64,000 nt of DNA. Origin: Cephalopachus bancanus. Taxonomy: Eukaryota > Chordata > Mammalia > Primates > Tarsiidae. The notes below the pieces were generated by a model, which saw only the letters and a list, made by a program, of their open reading frames with translations, was not told the DNA's origin and did no database searches. The position numbers and the translations under genes were made by a program. Where the stretch lies: positions 744,001 through 808,000 of the forward strand of contig JAPVLO010000620.1 of assembly GCA_027257055.1 (NCBI GenBank). The letters are read 5' to 3'. This document shows positions 1-36,910 of this stretch, in pieces. Each line of letters starts with the position of its first letter. Position 1 is the stretch's first letter.

Positions 1-785
1 AAAATTTACTGCTAGATATGATTGTTAGCCATTTTAGGTATTTTACATGTGCCAGCATAACATTAAATAATTCATCTCTTCATAGGAACACTGTATTTAA
101 ATAGGGGAAGGTCAGGAAGTGGCATATATAGATGCCTAGCAGAATATGACTTTTCTAACATTTTGTCAATTGATGTTCTATTTTGAGCAATACTGTATAA
201 TGATTCTGTAGTATTATAAAATGTGAGATACCTCATAGGTTATATTATGCTTATGTTAAATGAATGTTAATTGTGCCATACTTATTTGAAATTGAGGACA
301 TATGATAATTAACCAGAATAAATTCACCTGTAACGTTAAAAATTGTACTAAACTTTTAGACATAGTCTGCAGGTTGGACATAGTCTGCAGGTTGGGCATA
401 GTGAGTGAAAATAGCCACCATTGCTTCCATCCCCTTAAATAATGAGATAGTAATTATTCTTTGTTCCTAGTTCAGAAGAAAGCATCTGAAGTACTAAGAA
501 AGAATGACCTAAACTACACCATTATAAAAATGTAGACAGATGCGTGCTCTTAAAAACATGGTGATAAGCTACCAGTGGTTAACTATTTCATACCATCTCC
601 TCACCATTGGGCCCACCCTCTGTAATGTGGAGCTTCACAGAGCTAAGGAAGTATGTTCTTGAAGCCCAGATTAGAGTTTACAGTATATTTTCCCAGAGGA
701 ATAATGTTACATTGTAGTTTGGTACACTTGAAAATAGTACTTTTAGTATTAGGATTTTTATGGTCTGGTCTAGGCTTCCTACCAT
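1..785. other. SOS2 intron sequence, nothing further seen
   Basis: AT-rich; apart from the short tandem repeat at 359-401 I see no exon or repeat. Confidence 0.6.
359..401. repeat. 18-bp tandem repeat, 2.4 units
   Basis: gacatagtctgcaggttg occurs twice, followed by a partial unit ggcatag. Confidence 0.85.
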
Positions 786-798
786 CATCTAAAGCATT

Positions 799-1089
799 AT
801 TTATTTATTTTTGAGTTGGAGTCTCACTCTGTCACCCAGACTGGAGTGCAGTGGCCGCTTCCGGCCACCGCAGCCTCGACCTGCTGGGCTCCGGCGATCC
901 TTCCACCTCAGCCTTCCAAGTAGCTGAAACTACAGGCGCTCGCTACCACGCCCGGCTGATTTTTTTTTATTTATTGTGGAGATGAGGTCTCACCAAGTTG
1001 CCCAGGCGGGTCACGAACCCGGCTCAGGCAATCCACTCACCTCAGCCTTCCAAGGTGCGGGATTACAGGCTGAGCCACCGAGCCCGGCC
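799..1089 (-). mobile_element. Alu, young lineage type
   Basis: Antisense full dimer ending gagcccggc; target duplication catctaaagcatt at 786-798 and 1090-1102. It lies in a SOS2 intron. Confidence 0.92.
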
Positions 1090-1219
1090 CATCTAAAGCA
1101 TTTTTTAGAGGAAAGTCTTCTTTATGATCGAGTCAAAATAAGTTTAAAATGTATACAAAATAGCTATTCACTTTGCAAATCATACTTAACCAAGCTAAAT
1201 AAAATTTAAAAATAAAGCA

Positions 1220-1499
1220 GGCCGGGTGTGGTGGCTGATGCCTGTAATCCCAGCACTTTGGGAGGCTGCTGTGAGGGGACTGCTTGAGCCCTGGAGTCCG
1301 AGACCAGCCTGGGCAACATAGTGAGACCTTGTCTCTACAAAAAATTAGCTGGCATGGTGGTGCATGCCTGTGGTGCCAGCTGCTTGGTAAATTGAGACAG
1401 AAGGATCGCCTGAGCCCAGGAGGTCAAGTCTGTGGTTAGCTAAGATCATGGTACTGCACTCTGGGCAACAGGGTGAGACCCTGACTCAAAAAAAAAAAA
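1220..1499 (+). mobile_element. Alu, older J-like
   Basis: Sense dimer from gccgggtgtggtggc to an A tail. Confidence 0.88.
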
Positions 1500-1930
1500 G
1501 CAAAGGGTGAGAAAATCACGAATACTACTGCTACAGTTTTCTAAAAACCTTTAACTACTGTTGGCTCATATGATTTAATTTAACCTGAATATAAGAACAC
1601 ATTGCTTCAGTGTTATTAAAGGAGCAATATAATTTTCTTGAAATTGGCAGAATGCCTGAAAAATGGGAAGAATTTTACATTATAAATTTTAAAGCTACCA
1701 TCTACTGCTAAAGCTAACACCCAGTAGCTGCTATTTTTATGTATGCTTTTAAACCACTTCAAAATTAAAGTTAACCAGTAATTTGCTTCTAGAGACTTTT
1801 TAAGGAACTCATAAGAAATGTAAAGAAAACTATGTACAAGAATTAATTATAAAAATAATTATAATAGCAAAGAATTAGAAAGCTCCCATATGGACAGTTA
1901 CTTACATGGGGGTTATTAATATAAATTCTG

Positions 1931-2065
1931 GAATAGGGGTGGTGGCTCATGCCTATAATCCCAGCACTTTGGGGGGATGAGGCAGGAGTATTGCTTGAGG
2001 CTAGGGGTTCAAGACCAGCCTGAGCAACATTAGCCAGACTCCATCTCTTTATATAAATACAATAA
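1931..2065 (+). mobile_element. Alu left-monomer fragment
   Basis: Only the left arm is present (ggtggctcatgcctataatc to actccatctct), diverged. Confidence 0.75.
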
Positions 2066-2227
2066 TAATTTCTAAAACATCCATCTGGTGAAATACGATA
2101 GAGTTAAATTTTGTGTTTTACAAAATAAGTAAACCACATGGGAAAAAGTTAATTGAATATAAACTTCAAAAAAATTAAAAATAGCTATGGTGTTATCCCA
2201 GTTTTGCACATTAAAATCAGTACATAC

Positions 2228-2228
<1 letters not shown>

Positions 2229-2265
<37 letters not shown>
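2229..2265. repeat. (CA)n microsatellite
   Basis: About 17 uninterrupted AC dinucleotides. Confidence 0.95.
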
Positions 2266-2267
<2 letters not shown>

Positions 2268-2321
2268 TTGCGCACACAGCAAAATCACCAGATGATGTTC
2301 TAATATATAAATGTAAACAAT

Positions 2322-2642
2322 GCCGAGCATGATGGCTCACACCTGTAATCCCAGCACTTTGGGAGATTGAGGTGGGAGGATTGCTTGAGTCCAGGAATTC
2401 AAAATCAGCCTGGGCAACATAGAAAGACCTAGTCTCTAAAAAAATAGCAAATAATTGGGGAATGTGGTGGCGCATTCCTGTAGTCCTAGCTACTTAGGAG
2501 GCTGAGGCAGAAGGATCACCTGAGCCTAGGAGGTCGAGGCTGTGGTGAGCCATGATCATGCCACTGTACTCTAGCCTGGGCAACAGTGAGACTCCCGACT
2601 TGTGTATCTGTGTATGTATGTGTGATTGAATAAATAAATAAA
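2322..2642 (+). mobile_element. Alu, older, with TG/AAAT-rich tail
   Basis: Sense dimer; the tail has evolved into tgtatctgtgtatgtatg and then an aaataaataaa stretch. Confidence 0.85.
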
Positions 2643-2728
2643 ACTGTGAGATCTCTGGTTGGTAAGATAATTTCTTTTCCATTTTTCATTTTTTTGACAC
2701 TGCTAAATCATCTAAATTTTCTACTTTA

Positions 2729-3028
2729 TTTATTTATTTATTTTTTGAGGCAGAGTCTCACTCTGTCACCCAGGCTAGAGTGCAGTGGCACGCTGCTCAG
2801 GGCCACCCCAACCTTGACCTACTGGGCTCAGGCGATCCTTCCACCTCAGCCTTGCAAGTGCTGGAACTACAGGCATGTGCCATCATGCCCAACTAATTTT
2901 TTGATTAATTGTAGAGACAAGGTCGTACCATGTTGTCCAAGCTGGTCTTGAACCTGTGGGCTCAGGCAATCTTCTTGCCTCCACCTCCCAAAGTGCTGGG
3001 ATTACAGGCATGAACCACTGTGCCCAGC
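2729..3028 (-). mobile_element. Alu
   Basis: Antisense dimer; target duplication ctaaattttctacttta at 2712-2728 and 3029-3045. Confidence 0.92.
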
Positions 3029-3057
3029 CTAAATTTTCTACTTTAAAACTTAAATTT

Positions 3058-3350
3058 GCCGGGCTCGGAGGCTCAGCCTGTAATCCCGCGCCTTTGGGAG
3101 GCTGAGGTGAGTGGATTGCCTGAGCCCGCGGGTTCGAGACCTGCCTGGGCAGCGAGACCTCATCTCTACAATAAATCAAAAAATCAGCCAGGCGTGATAG
3201 TGCACGCCTGTAATTCCAGCTACTCGGAAGGCTGAGGTGGAAGGATCACCGGAGCCCAGCAGGTGAGGCTGCGGTGGCCGGGAGCGGCCACTGCACTCCA
3301 GTCTGGGTGACCGAGTGAGACTCCAACTCAAAAAAAAAAAAAAAAACAAC
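3058..3350 (+). mobile_element. Alu, young lineage type
   Basis: Sense dimer with the GGTTCGAGACC B box; target duplication cttaaattt at 3049-3057 and 3351-3359. Confidence 0.92.
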
Positions 3351-3410
3351 CTTAAATTTAATCTTAGACACTTTTGGTAAGGATTTTAAAAACAATTTGT
3401 TTTTTGGGGT

Positions 3411-3690
3411 TTTTTTGAGTTGGAGTCTCATTCTGTCGCCCAGACTGGAGTGCAGTGGCCGCTCCCGGCCACCGCAGCCTCGACCTGCTAGGGCTCTGGT
3501 GATCCTTCCGCCTCAGCCTTCCAGGTAGCCGGAATTACAGGCATGCGCTACCACGCCCGGCTGATTTTTTGATTTATTGTAGAGATGAGGTCTCACTGCC
3601 CAGGCGGGTCTTAAACCCGCGGGCTCAGGCAATCCACTCATCTCAGCCTCCCAAAGGCGCAGGATTACAGGCTGAGCCACTGAGCCCAGC
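3411..3690 (-). mobile_element. Alu, young lineage type
   Basis: Antisense dimer, 60 bp from a sense Alu at 3058-3350. Confidence 0.9.
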
Positions 3691-3700
3691 CAGTTTGTTT

Positions 3701-3976
3701 GTTTTAAGTTGGAGTCTCACTGTGTCACCCAGGCTAGCATGCAGTGGCACACTTACGGCCACCATGGCTTTGACCTGCTGGGCTCAGGTGATCCTTCCGG
3801 CTCATCATTCCGAGTAGCTGAAACTACAGGCGCATGGTACCACACACCTGGCTAATTTTTTTGGTTTATTGTACAGACAGGGCCTTGCCAAGTTACCCAG
3901 ACTGGTCTCAAACCCCTAGACTCAGGCAACCCTCTCACCTTGGCCTCCCAAAGTTCTGGGAGCCACTGTGCCCAGT
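3701..3976 (-). mobile_element. Alu
   Basis: Antisense dimer directly abutting the previous Alu. Confidence 0.88.
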
Positions 3977-3997
3977 TAAAATATTTTATAACTTTTC

Positions 3998-4277
3998 TTT
4001 TTTTTTTTGAGTTGGAGTCTCACTCTGTTGCCCAGACTGGAGTGCAGTGGCCGCTCACCGCAGCCTCGACCACTGGGCTCCGGTGATCCTTCCGCCTCAG
4101 CCTTCCAAGTAGCTGGAACTACAGGTGCGCGCTAACAGGCCCGGCTCATTTTTTATTTTATTGTAGTGATGAGGTCTCACCAAGTTGCTCAGGCAGGTCT
4201 CGAACCCTTAGACTCAGGCAATCCACTCACCTCAGCCTCCCAAAGGCGCGGGATTACAGGCTGAGCCACCGAGCCCG
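3998..4277 (-). mobile_element. Alu, young lineage type
   Basis: Antisense dimer with T run; ends gagcccga. Confidence 0.9.
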
Positions 4278-4430
4278 ACTTATAATTTTTTTATACTAGA
4301 AGTTAACACATCTAAATTTAGGTTTATAACTGTTCTTGAAATTACTTTCAAATAGACGTTAATCCAACTTATCTCCACTTTTTTCTGATTATCAACATTT
4401 CATTGTGGACAATAACTATTGTTTTTTTGT

Positions 4431-4717
4431 TTGTTTTTTAGAGACTGGGTCTCTTTTTGTCACCCAGGCTAGAGTGTGGTGGTGCAATCATAGCTCACTG
4501 CAGCCTCAAACTTCTGGATTCAAGCAATCCTCCCACTTCAACCTCCTGAGTAGCTGGGACTGCAGGTGCAAGCCACCACACCTAGCTAATTTTTAAAAAT
4601 GTTTTATAGAGACAAGCCCTCGCTTGTTTGCCTGAACTGGTCTCAAACTCCTGGTCTCTTTGGCCTCCCAAAGTGCTGGGTTTGTAGGCAGGAACCACTG
4701 TGCCTACTGTGCCTGAC
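4431..4717 (-). mobile_element. AluJ-like
   Basis: Antisense, diverged, starts tagagactgggtctc. Confidence 0.85.
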
Positions 4718-5084
4718 TTATAACTATAATTTTGTTCTAAACACTTTTGGTAGCCTACTGGTGATTATCACTTGTTGTGATGAGTAGGAATAAAGTTTAC
4801 TGAGGGATAAGTGATGATAACTACCGAGTCATTGGGATGGCAGTAAATGAAAATCTCATCATAATAGAACTTTGACCAGAATACAACTACCACAGAACTT
4901 AAACAATCCTATTCACAAAGAGAGAGATTGGAATAAGCAATTCTTGTGAACTTTTCACTTACTTGTGATCTTTTAATTCATTGGTGATTTTTTAGTATTA
5001 AGTGATGAAATAATTTTCGTCAAAAATTTTAAGGTAATCTTATTTTAATAAGATCTAAAATTTATACTTATCGTATTTGTTTAA

Positions 5085-21543
<16,459 letters not shown>

Positions 21544-22742
21544 CCTTAGCCATATGTAGTCATTGACACTGGAATGGTATTTGTAAAGTTTTTTTTAATT
21601 TATTTTAAAAAAGGCATAGTATTTTAGTACTTTGTACAAATAATGCTCTTACAAAAATGCTACTGATCAAATAAGCTTTGAAGAATTGGAAACATAAAAA
21701 TACAAAAGTCCTTCACCATTATCCTCAGGTGATCAGTAGCGCTGCCTTGTCTTGGATCCCCAGTGCTGCCAAAAGGCCAGTATCAAGAGTTTATATTTGC
21801 ACTGGAGACTCTGCTAAATATGGTTTAAGGTGACATCGCACTGAAGGGGATAGTGCTTTTGTGGAGTTTTTCAAATTTGAATAATAGATGCCTTTGTAAG
21901 GCAATGAATTTACACAAATATAGGGATATATGGTGTTACTGATTTTTAAACCTCTTTGACCCATCTTCTAGTTTCTATTTCTAGTTTTTACATCTAGGAG
22001 AATTGTGAATAACACCAACTGTTCTTAAACTCTTTAATGCCATGTCTTAAATGCCAGTATTTGCTGCTGAAGACAAAAATGAAAAGTAGAATGAAAATAA
22101 TAGAATGCACTGTGTTTATTATTTTGTCAAAATGTAAACAAAGACTATGTAACCCAATTATGGAGGAAGAAAAGGGCATGTATCTCATTCAGATGTGCCT
22201 TTTGTTTCTGCAGACTATGGTGTCTTTAGCTAATGAATTGCCTATTGTTTTGGAAAACAAAGTTAATATGCCATGTATGTACAGTTTTGTTTATATTGTA
22301 TATTTAAAGATACTGCTAATAACCTATATAAATTTAAGTGACTTGAGGCCTATAATACAATCTGCTACTTTACTAATTCATAAATTCAGAGGAAATCCTT
22401 ATGGCATAGGAACCCATTACCTTGCCTTCAAAACCTAGTAACTTTCTCTATAAATCTCATGTTAACTGAAATTTTTAAAGGAATTTTTTTTTTAGATTCA
22501 TAATATTGAAACCAGCAAATACTTAAAGCTTTATTAAACTTTTTAATCGGATAAGTGAGTAAAACCTTTCTTTGCCATCTGACCGCCTTCCTTCAAAGTG
22601 AAGAGTGTTTTGCTGATAGCGCCGTAGCAGCAGTTGTAAAGTAGCCAAAAGCCACATTGTTTATTTACTGGTCTGTGGCCTTTTACTGTGCTTTGTATCA
22701 GAGTTCTTAACAAGATTAATAAATCACCCCAGTCTTAATTTT
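21544..22742 (+). other. SOS2: SOS2 3' UTR with poly(A) signal
   Basis: AT-rich sequence without recognisable repeats follows the stop. A canonical AATAAA lies at 22718-22723, so cleavage is expected near 22740. An ATTAAA near 22534 could serve a shorter form. The exact cleavage site is inferred. Confidence 0.75.
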
Positions 22743-23149
22743 TAAAAGACTTAAAATACTTGTTTTTATTATAAGAAACAAAGAGGGAGATTGTTGAATC
22801 CTGTATATAGACACCATTTTCAATATTTTGTGCAATTTACATATTACTCAAGAACTTAAGTGTTAATTTTAGAGAGATAATTTTGTCTCCACTGTTAAGT
22901 GTGATGGGCAGGCTTCCAGCAACTACTTGTGTTCATTCATACCAGAGACTAGGAGCATCTAGGAAGCTTTTGAGGGGGAAGATTACAGTCATTTTTGGTA
23001 AGATCTTGGAAGCTGCCTGGATTTACAGCCAGTAACTCCTGTGTGAATCTTTGGAGGTAAAAACACTCCGAAGTTGGCTTTGCTTTTTAAAGAGCAGACT
23101 ATCACTAACATTGTCTAGAAAAGTGGTGTAAGTCGAGCCGCCTCTTCGT

Positions 23150-30986
<7,837 letters not shown>

Positions 30987-31001
<15 letters not shown>

Positions 31002-31290
31002 AACCTTTAGTCATCTTACCCGAGCCTCTAACAGCCTGGTTAAAGATGTGAATGGAGCATGTGAATACAGCATGGGAAGATTGTGTCCACAGATTTTTCC
31101 AGCATGGCCTTAGAGATCAGATATGTAGATGACAATCGCCATGGGCTGCCTGTGATCTGAAAAATGCCTGCCTGCCAATGGGCCTGAATCCAACTTAGGT
31201 TACTTAGCTCAGCATCAAATTCTGCTTTAAAGAAACTGCTGGGAATCAGACTCAAAAATTGGTATTGAGTTTAGATTAAAACCTGCCAAA
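30987..31290 (+). other. VCPKMT: VCPKMT terminal exon: last four codons and 3' UTR
   Basis: Acceptor cttcttacag is followed by AAA TTT CCA TCT TGA (KFPS stop), the expected end of the family. An ATTAAA at 31275-31280 is a candidate poly(A) signal, so the 3' UTR may end near 31290; a more distal end cannot be excluded. Confidence 0.7.
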
Positions 31291-32235
31291 AAAAAAAATG
31301 AGACAGCATGATTGACTCGACATTTTTCAAGAAATGAGAGATAAACGTCGAAAGGGAGATATCTATTATTATGTTTTCAATTCAAACCAGTAAATTTTAA
31401 TTTGGTACATAATTATGCGGTCAGTGTCATGTGTATCTTCCACTTTATTTCTTTTAAAATATCTTTAACACTTAAATGTTCTTTTACTTTAAAAAGAGCT
31501 GAGAAATTGTATACTTATATTGGCCAGAGTTTTATTCTTTTCCTCTACCATAAATATCTATGTGATTTAATTAGTAAATGATACTATAATGAAGTGCTAA
31601 GAAAACAAACCAGGAGGTTGAAGCAACAAAAGGTAACTTTACAAGATGTTTCATTTGAGAAGAGCGAGGATAGACTTAAGTCTTAAGTATTTACATGGCT
31701 CACGCCCTTTCCCTCATGTATATCTTCCAGGAAAACTTGGCTAAAAAACACTGGTATTAAGTTAATGTGTTTGAATGAAACAGTGAAAGGTTTTCTGAAC
31801 TACAAATGTAGTTCTATATTCATTTACCAAATGAATTTTTATTCGGTGTCATCTCTGTGTTACGATAATCATCTGCTTACATATACTAATCTGTCAAGAA
31901 CTTTAGTTATACCAGTTTCAAAGAATAGTAACTGGTTGGAATTCTGGTACTTATAAAGCATTGGTGCTAGATGGCACATCTTAGGTGTTAAAATACACAT
32001 TGTTTTTGAGATCCTGTGACTTTGTGACTGTTTCAGAGGTAGCTTTGAAAAAATGAACACTTAAAGCAGGCGACTACTCTCCAGAAAGAGCAAACAGCCT
32101 TATTTAGAGAATTAAGGATCAAAGACAAGGGAACACTTCTTTCACGCTTACTTCAATCTCTGATGTTTGCTTCACTCTTCTTTTTCTATGTTGTTCATAC
32201 TGCCCTTTCTTTTCATTAAGCAGTTTAAGTTTGCC
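31291..32235. other. Intergenic, nothing identified
   Basis: AT-rich unique-looking sequence downstream of VCPKMT. It may include a distal part of its 3' UTR. Confidence 0.4.
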
Positions 32236-32620
32236 TTTGACTGATTATAGTAGTCCATCCAGGATCCTCAAATGCCTTTTCACCCTGCTCCACTGTATAC
32301 ACCCTCCTTTCACTCTACTTTTAATATGCCTGTGGGCCTTCAGCCTGAAGTGCCCCTTGACTTTGCTGTAGGAAAGCCCAGCTCTTTTGTCTTGGACAGG
32401 TAAGACTTCCATCCCAAAATTTCCTGGAGTAATCAGGCTGAAGTCAGCCCCTATGCAATTTCCTGCAATTGCGCCCTTGTTTGACTTCCCCCTTTCCACT
32501 ATCCTGCTGTTCCCACTCCTTTATTATCCCCTCCTTAATAAATCGTTTGCATATGTTCATCTCTGTCTGCTTCTGGGGGACTGACCCAAGATACTGACTG
32601 ACTGTAGAAGTAAGTTGTAA
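32236..32620 (+). mobile_element. Possible old LTR
   Basis: ccttaataaatcgtttgc followed by tctgcttctgggggactgac resembles the poly(A) signal and end of mammalian LTRs. The 5' limit and family are not clear. Confidence 0.3.
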
Positions 32621-33289
32621 CCGAGTCAAGTGGGTATTTTTCCTGTTCCGAAATAAGGCCAAAGCTGAGGTAAAAGGGGCCAAGTCCCACATTCACAGAC
32701 AAAATCAGTGATGGTGAGGAGTGCCAGTCCAGAGAACATGCTTTGTCACCACCATTCCATGGACAGTTGGGGAGCCCTGGGAGAGCCCGCATCTTGGAGC
32801 AGTGCTGTTTTGGGGAATGAGCCATTCGGGCTCTTCCCCTGGGGGAGTGGAACAGGTTGCATTCACACTCAGAAACTACAGTCGGGCGGCCTGAGGAAGC
32901 AACACAAGATTCAGGATGCTGCAGGAATGAGAGGCAAGAATTTTCCCTTCTGGTTGGATTCGTGTTTACCCAGCAGCAGCAGGTCAGCTCAACTCTTTCA
33001 TTCCGGAGATTGAAGGGGTGATGGGACTGAGGCAGAGAGGTATTGAAGATGCACCCTGCCAACCCGAGGGTAGATGCATGACTTGTGTAGCAACGTGGGG
33101 GTGGATTAAAAGGCAGGTGCAACAGATGAGGTAATGCCACTAGCTGAGGACTGCAATGCTTGGGGAAACCGCTCAGAAATGAGCACCTAGTCCTCTGGAC
33201 AAGTGTGAGTTGCCACACAGTGGAACCCATGAGCCACTTACCAGAATATAGTTAGAGCCAGGAACAGGAAGGGTTACAACCCTCCTTAA

Positions 33290-33450
33290 GGCTACCCTTC
33301 TCAAACCAGGCGCCACACTGATCACCTGGAAAATTAAAAGCAAACAGCCCATGCTCAGGCCCCATCCTAGTCCAGTTTAATCAGAGGCATGGTTTTTGTA
33401 TTAAAGGTTTCCAGATGGTTTTCATGTTTAGCCTAAATTGAGAAAGATTG
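33290..33450. mobile_element. MER5-like hAT fragment
   Basis: acactgatcacctggaaaat, gctcaggccccatcc, tttaatcagaggcatgg follow the MER5 layout, diverged. Confidence 0.5.
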
Positions 33451-35044
33451 CAACAAAGAAACCTCTTTTAGCATCTACTTAACAAAGGGAAGAGAGCAAA
33501 GAAAGGAGACCGTATAAAAAGCAAACCATCTGTGATTAGAGTAGGCCTATTGTGCATAGAGAGGAAAGATGCTTTCAATCTGATGTGGTCTTGTATGAAA
33601 TAGAAGGTTTAAAAATAAGACTGAGCTTTAGAAACTGAAATAGACTACATATCTGAACATTTAGAGAATCTGGGCAAGAAGGTAAAGGTGACACTACGTA
33701 GGAGGAAAGGAGGATTCAACAGTTAAAAATTACTGCACGTTTAGTCTTCAGTGACTTGAATTGCTTCTCTATACTAGTTTTAACTTTGCGTCTTAATCTG
33801 CTCCTGTTTGTGACCAAAGACTCATGGAACATATGTTTGGTGAATTTGGGAATGAAGTTAAATTATTTTTAATTATTTTAAGAAACCAGATATTAGTGGG
33901 GTTTTTTTAACATGGCATGCCTTTTAATTTTTTCTTACCCTTCTTGAAATTTTCCTTGTTAAATGATGCCAAATATGATATTAACACAGATTATAGATAT
34001 TAAACTATGGGTTATAGAAATGACTGTTGTTCTAAAGGTCCCCTGTAGGTGGCATCGCTTGACTTTGTCTTTAAGTGGTTTATATCAAGGAAGTTGTTAA
34101 AGTAGAATCTATTTTGCAACGCAATTACATTTTCAAGGTGAACTAAATTAGATTTTCAAAAATCAGCCTACTTATGAGTTACTTTCAGAAGATAACACAA
34201 GGTAAGTAAAACTGAATTTTTTTCTTATATGATTGTATTTTGATCTTTCTGTCCATTTCATCCTGATATGCCTTTTGAGTGTCATCCATGAAACTACATA
34301 AATTGCAATTCATAAAACATTTTCTGTTATTAATATCTTCTGTGAGAGGGAGACAGACATTTAAGAGGCTAAATTAGTTCAAGTGAATTTCTGAGATTCA
34401 CCTTGAAAGTACGTTTACATAATGCATGATTTTACATCTGATGTACTTGAAACTTCTAATTAATTTTAATTAGTTTTTCAAACCAATGTTTCTTCCCCAC
34501 TAGAGTAAATAGTAGTTTTTATATCAAAAGTCTGAAACTATGTCTTTGACTTGCTTACAATTCTGTAAGCTGAGGCCAGGTATTTGACTTTTGGTTTTTC
34601 TTTTTCCTCAGGAAAATCAGGATTCTAAAGAGTTTTGATACATTGGTAATAAACATTGTAGAAGTAGAATATTCTAGTTTTTATACCATAAAGACCTTCA
34701 GTCTGATATAAATACAGGAAAAAATTGTGGCAGCAAAATTGTACTGAAAATTAATGGAAAAACAGTTTTTACTTTGCATAATTTGGTGTAGGGAAAGCAA
34801 TAAATTCTCAAGCCATCTTCACTAGTCAAGTTTAAACTGTTAGATTTCTGGGGTCATTTAAGACATTGCCTTAAGTTCTTACATGTTGGTGGAGTTCTGT
34901 GAATATCTAGTGAGCCCCATCATTGTGAGATACCTTCTAAGTAATTGATTATTAATAACAAAATACTATCATATGCAAATAATAGACCTAAAAATATGTT
35001 AGAGTAAATTATCTCTCTGATATTTTACTCACGTGCATTCTGAA
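33451..35044. other. Intergenic, nothing identified
   Basis: AT-rich, free of Alus, no exon-like reading frame; one of the longest repeat-poor stretches in the window. Confidence 0.5.
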
Positions 35045-35275
35045 AACAGAACCCTGAGACCAGATTATCTGAGTTTGAATCTTAGTTCTGCCATTTACTT
35101 ACTAGCTGTGTGACCTTGAAGTTACTTAAATTCTCCGTGCCTCAGTTTCCTCATATACAAGGTAAGAATCATAATAGTATCTATCATAGATTGCCATGGG
35201 GATTAGTTTAATACATGCAGTGCACTTAGATGCTGGCACATAGTAAATGTTCGATCAATGCAATGATAGTAGGGG
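35045..35275 (+). repeat. MIR, nearly full
   Basis: agctgtgtgaccttgaagtt, cctcagtttcctcatataca, ggcacatagtaaatg in order. Confidence 0.85.
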
Positions 35276-35490
35276 TGGAATTTATAGGTAGGGACTTGGA
35301 AAATGTGCAGATGCAAGTAGATTTTATTTGTGTTGCCATGTACAATCTGAGCATCTTTAGCATGCAGGTAAACATTTCTCCCCCATCCTGGTGGGAATGG
35401 CAGCTGGGATGGGAGGCGGTTGAGAATGTTGTTCCACAGCATGTACTGTAATTTGAACAAGTAAGCAATTTTAGAAAGAAGAAGAAAATA

Positions 35491-35786
35491 AGCCGGGCTC
35501 TGTGGCTCAGTTTGTAATCCCGCGCCTTTGGGAGGCTGAGGTGAGTGGATTGCCTGAACCTGCGGGTTCGAGACCCGCCTGGGCAGTGAGGCCTCATCTC
35601 TACAATAAATCGAAAAATCAGCCAGGCATGGTAGCACATGCCTGTAATTCCGGCTACTTGGAAGGCTGAGGCAGAAGGATCGCCGGAGCCCAGCAGGTCG
35701 AGGCTGCGGTGGCCGGGAGTGGCCACTGCACTCCAGTCTGGGTGACAGAGGGAGACTCCAACTCAAAAAAAAAAAAAAAAAAAAGA
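35491..35786 (+). mobile_element. Alu, young lineage type
   Basis: Target duplication agaagaagaaaata at 35477-35490 and 35787-35800; perfect T-arm-like hairpin. Confidence 0.94.
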
Positions 35787-35800
35787 AGAAGAAGAAAATA

Positions 35801-36633
35801 TGGTGGAAAAACAAATCTTTGCTGTTCATCTTTATGGTTCGAAAGCAAGTGCCATGAGCATTTGAAGGCCAATAGGGGCGGAGGAAATCTTTGTTTCTAA
35901 ATATGGGAGCCTGGATTTGCTGGCTGGAACTCCAAGATTAACATTCCACTGCCCTGGATTCTTAGCCAATTCTTCCTTCTCTGACTCTTATCTCTGCTAA
36001 ACCTGAGGCCAGTTAGGTAGCAGGTAATTAAAGTACAGTAGAAGGTCATTTTTCTGAAGTCTGGGACTTGATCGACCTGCATGACAATATTTTCAGATTT
36101 TAGATTTATTAACTCTAAAACAGCAAGGTGACTCTAAAGTATTTTTATAGCAGTTGCTTTTTTCATAAAGAATCTTTTCCTTTTTAATAAGTGCATGTGG
36201 TGGGATGCAAGGCTTAACTAATTTCTCAGGCTAGCTGACTGTGTCTTTACCAACAGACAAGAACCAGAGAAACTTGAATTGTATCTGCTTCTCCATCAGC
36301 CAGTGCAAAGTGGCACATGTGCTTTACTGCATTATATTCAACTTTCAAGGCCTTTTTGTTTTCAACTGATGGAAAAGATTGTTGTGAATACTAAATAGCT
36401 GGTCTTAAATGTTAGAAGCCTTTATATATTACCTAAATACATTAACTTACTTTGATGAAAAATCAATTCACACTTTTTAACTTTCACAAGATTGAAGACA
36501 ACATTTCTTCCTTGCAAAACAAAATTAAGATTTTTGAAAAAGAGCTGGCCCAGGTGCAGCTCTTGTAGGCTTCAATGTTTCGGTAGTTAGCAGACTTCTT
36601 TCAGTTCATTAGCTCTAATGAGGTACCATGGGC
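35801..36633. other. Intergenic, nothing identified
   Basis: No repeat or coding signal recognised. Confidence 0.5.
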
Positions 36634-36910
36634 AGAGTATCACTCTGTTACCCAGACTGGAGTGCAGTGGCACGCTCACAGCCACTGCAACTTCCACCAG
36701 CTGGGCTCAGGTGATCCTTCTGTCCCAGCCTTCCAAGTAGCTGGAACCACAGGAGTGCACCGCCATGTCTGGCTGATTTTTTGATTTATTGTAGAGACAA
36801 GTTCTCACCAAGTTGCCCAGACTGGTCTCGAACCCCTGGGCTCAGGCAATCCTCTCGCCTTTGCTTCCCGAAGTGCTGGGATGACAGACATGAGCCACCA
36901 CGCCTGGCTT
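36634..36910 (-). mobile_element. Alu lacking its A tail
   Basis: Antisense; begins abruptly at gagtatcactctg with no T run, so the 3' end is truncated or deleted. Confidence 0.87.

Noticed and set aside
359..401. Possible CRISPR-like repeat
   Set aside because: Direct tandem units without spacers in a primate intron; simple duplication.
35203..35829. 208-codon open frame on the minus strand
   Set aside because: Alu-derived at its start, then MIR; no gene evidence.
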